This document shows positions 4,960-5,295 of a stretch of DNA of 5,295 bases, piece by piece. The stretch spans positions 1 through 5,295 of the forward strand of contig JAITWD010000309.1 in NCBI GenBank assembly GCA_031285465.1. Direction: 5' to 3'. The position numbers and the translations under genes were made by a program. Each line of letters begins with the position of its first letter. Within the stretch, counting starts at the first letter, position 1. Under the pieces are notes generated by a model. That model was not told the DNA's origin and did no database searches. It saw only the letters and a list, made by a program, of their open reading frames with translations. The stretch is from Lachnospiraceae bacterium (GTDB lineage Bacteria; Bacillota; Clostridia; Lachnospirales; Lachnospiraceae).

Positions 4960-5295
4960 ATGAAGCGAACGATAATTTTTCTGGTCACCATTTTGACGAT
5001 GGTGATATTTCTTAACGGGTGCGAGAGGCGGCCATCAGACATTGAGCTTTTGCCGATAACCGCTCCATCGGACGATCCGGCGGTATCCGATGAGGAGGAT
5101 AATACCCTTGCGAATGTAGTGGAAACGGTTGAAGATAGTGGTAATAGAACCGGGACTAAAGGTAATGAAGAAATAGATGGCGATCAGGATAATATTGATG
5201 AAGTTAGTACTAATGAAGGTAATACCGATGTAGATAACGCCGGTAATGAGACATTAAATACTTTAGATAATAGCGTCACCTGCTTTGTGCATGTA
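4960..5295 (+). CDS. Secreted lipoprotein with acidic linker, 3' end cut by window (possibly DUF4430-type)
   Basis: From ATG 4960 an uninterrupted frame of 112 codons runs off the window. It begins MKRTII, then a hydrophobic stretch (about 5-18) and the lipobox LNGC (18-21), so C21 should be lipidated and the protein held on the outer face of the membrane. Residues about 22-105 are a low-complexity spacer rich in D, E, N, T and G with no hydrophobic core, typical of a flexible linker to a domain beyond the edge. The last residues, SVTCFVHV, look like the first strand of a folded domain and recall the C-T-[I/L/V]-x-[I/V] opening of DUF4430 lipoproteins of Clostridia; that assignment is a weak inference from memory. 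The ribosome binding site (agagag, ending 10 bases before the ATG) is poor, but the promoter upstream is good. The gene is divided from the transporter by 161 bp and looks like its own unit. Confidence 0.8.
   Translation, partial: MKRTIIFLVTILTMVIFLNGCERRPSDIELLPITAPSDDPAVSDEEDNTLANVVETVEDSGNRTGTKGNEEIDGDQDNIDEVSTNEGNTDVDNAGNETLNTLDNSVTCFVHV

Overview
The window looks like a chromosomal segment of a Gram-positive, probably anaerobic member of the Bacillota (Clostridia; I cannot place it to family). The reasons are purine-rich Shine-Dalgarno sites (aggag, aaggag, ggaggt), promoters of the SigA type, a lipoprotein with a lipobox, a membrane-anchored solute-binding protein, and an acetylglutamate kinase with an HGGGKEIS loop, a variant I recall from clostridial enzymes. 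All convincing genes are on the + strand; I found no convincing minus-strand gene, tRNA, rRNA, CRISPR array or transposase.

Layout. Positions 1-493 are non-coding. They hold the end of a 17-bp tandem repeat array (1-74), a 257-bp imperfect palindrome with near-perfect 29/30-nt terminal inverted repeats and nested hairpins (107-363), and a G-poor promoter/leader for the first gene (about 364-493). Then come argB (494-1399, N-acetylglutamate kinase) and argD (1499-2692, acetylornithine aminotransferase), the second and fourth steps of ornithine/arginine synthesis. The argD stop codon overlaps the start of a gene for a membrane-anchored extracellular solute-binding protein (2692-4260) that carries a long acidic insert. 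A perfect 13-bp hairpin (4261-4289) follows its stop codon. A small multidrug/metabolite-type transporter of the YdcZ (DUF606) family follows (4367-4798), possibly preceded by a 20-codon overlapping leader ORF. A separate unit then begins with a good SigA promoter (4871-4899), a leader hairpin beside the ribosome binding site, and a lipoprotein gene that runs off the window (4960 to the end).

How the parts relate. argB, argD and the binding-protein gene look like one transcription unit; the argD/binding-protein junction implies translational coupling, yet the binding protein looks like a carbohydrate-type protein rather than an amino-acid one, and no ABC permease or ATPase gene is next to it. 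The rest of the arginine pathway (argC, argJ, argF and others) is not in the window. The + strand moves from strongly C-rich (leader, argB) to strongly G-rich (binding protein, transporter) although the genes all point the same way.

The most unusual items are the 107-363 palindrome, the argD/binding-protein coupling, and the GC-skew inversion. I do not see a clear new multi-gene system such as a defence locus.
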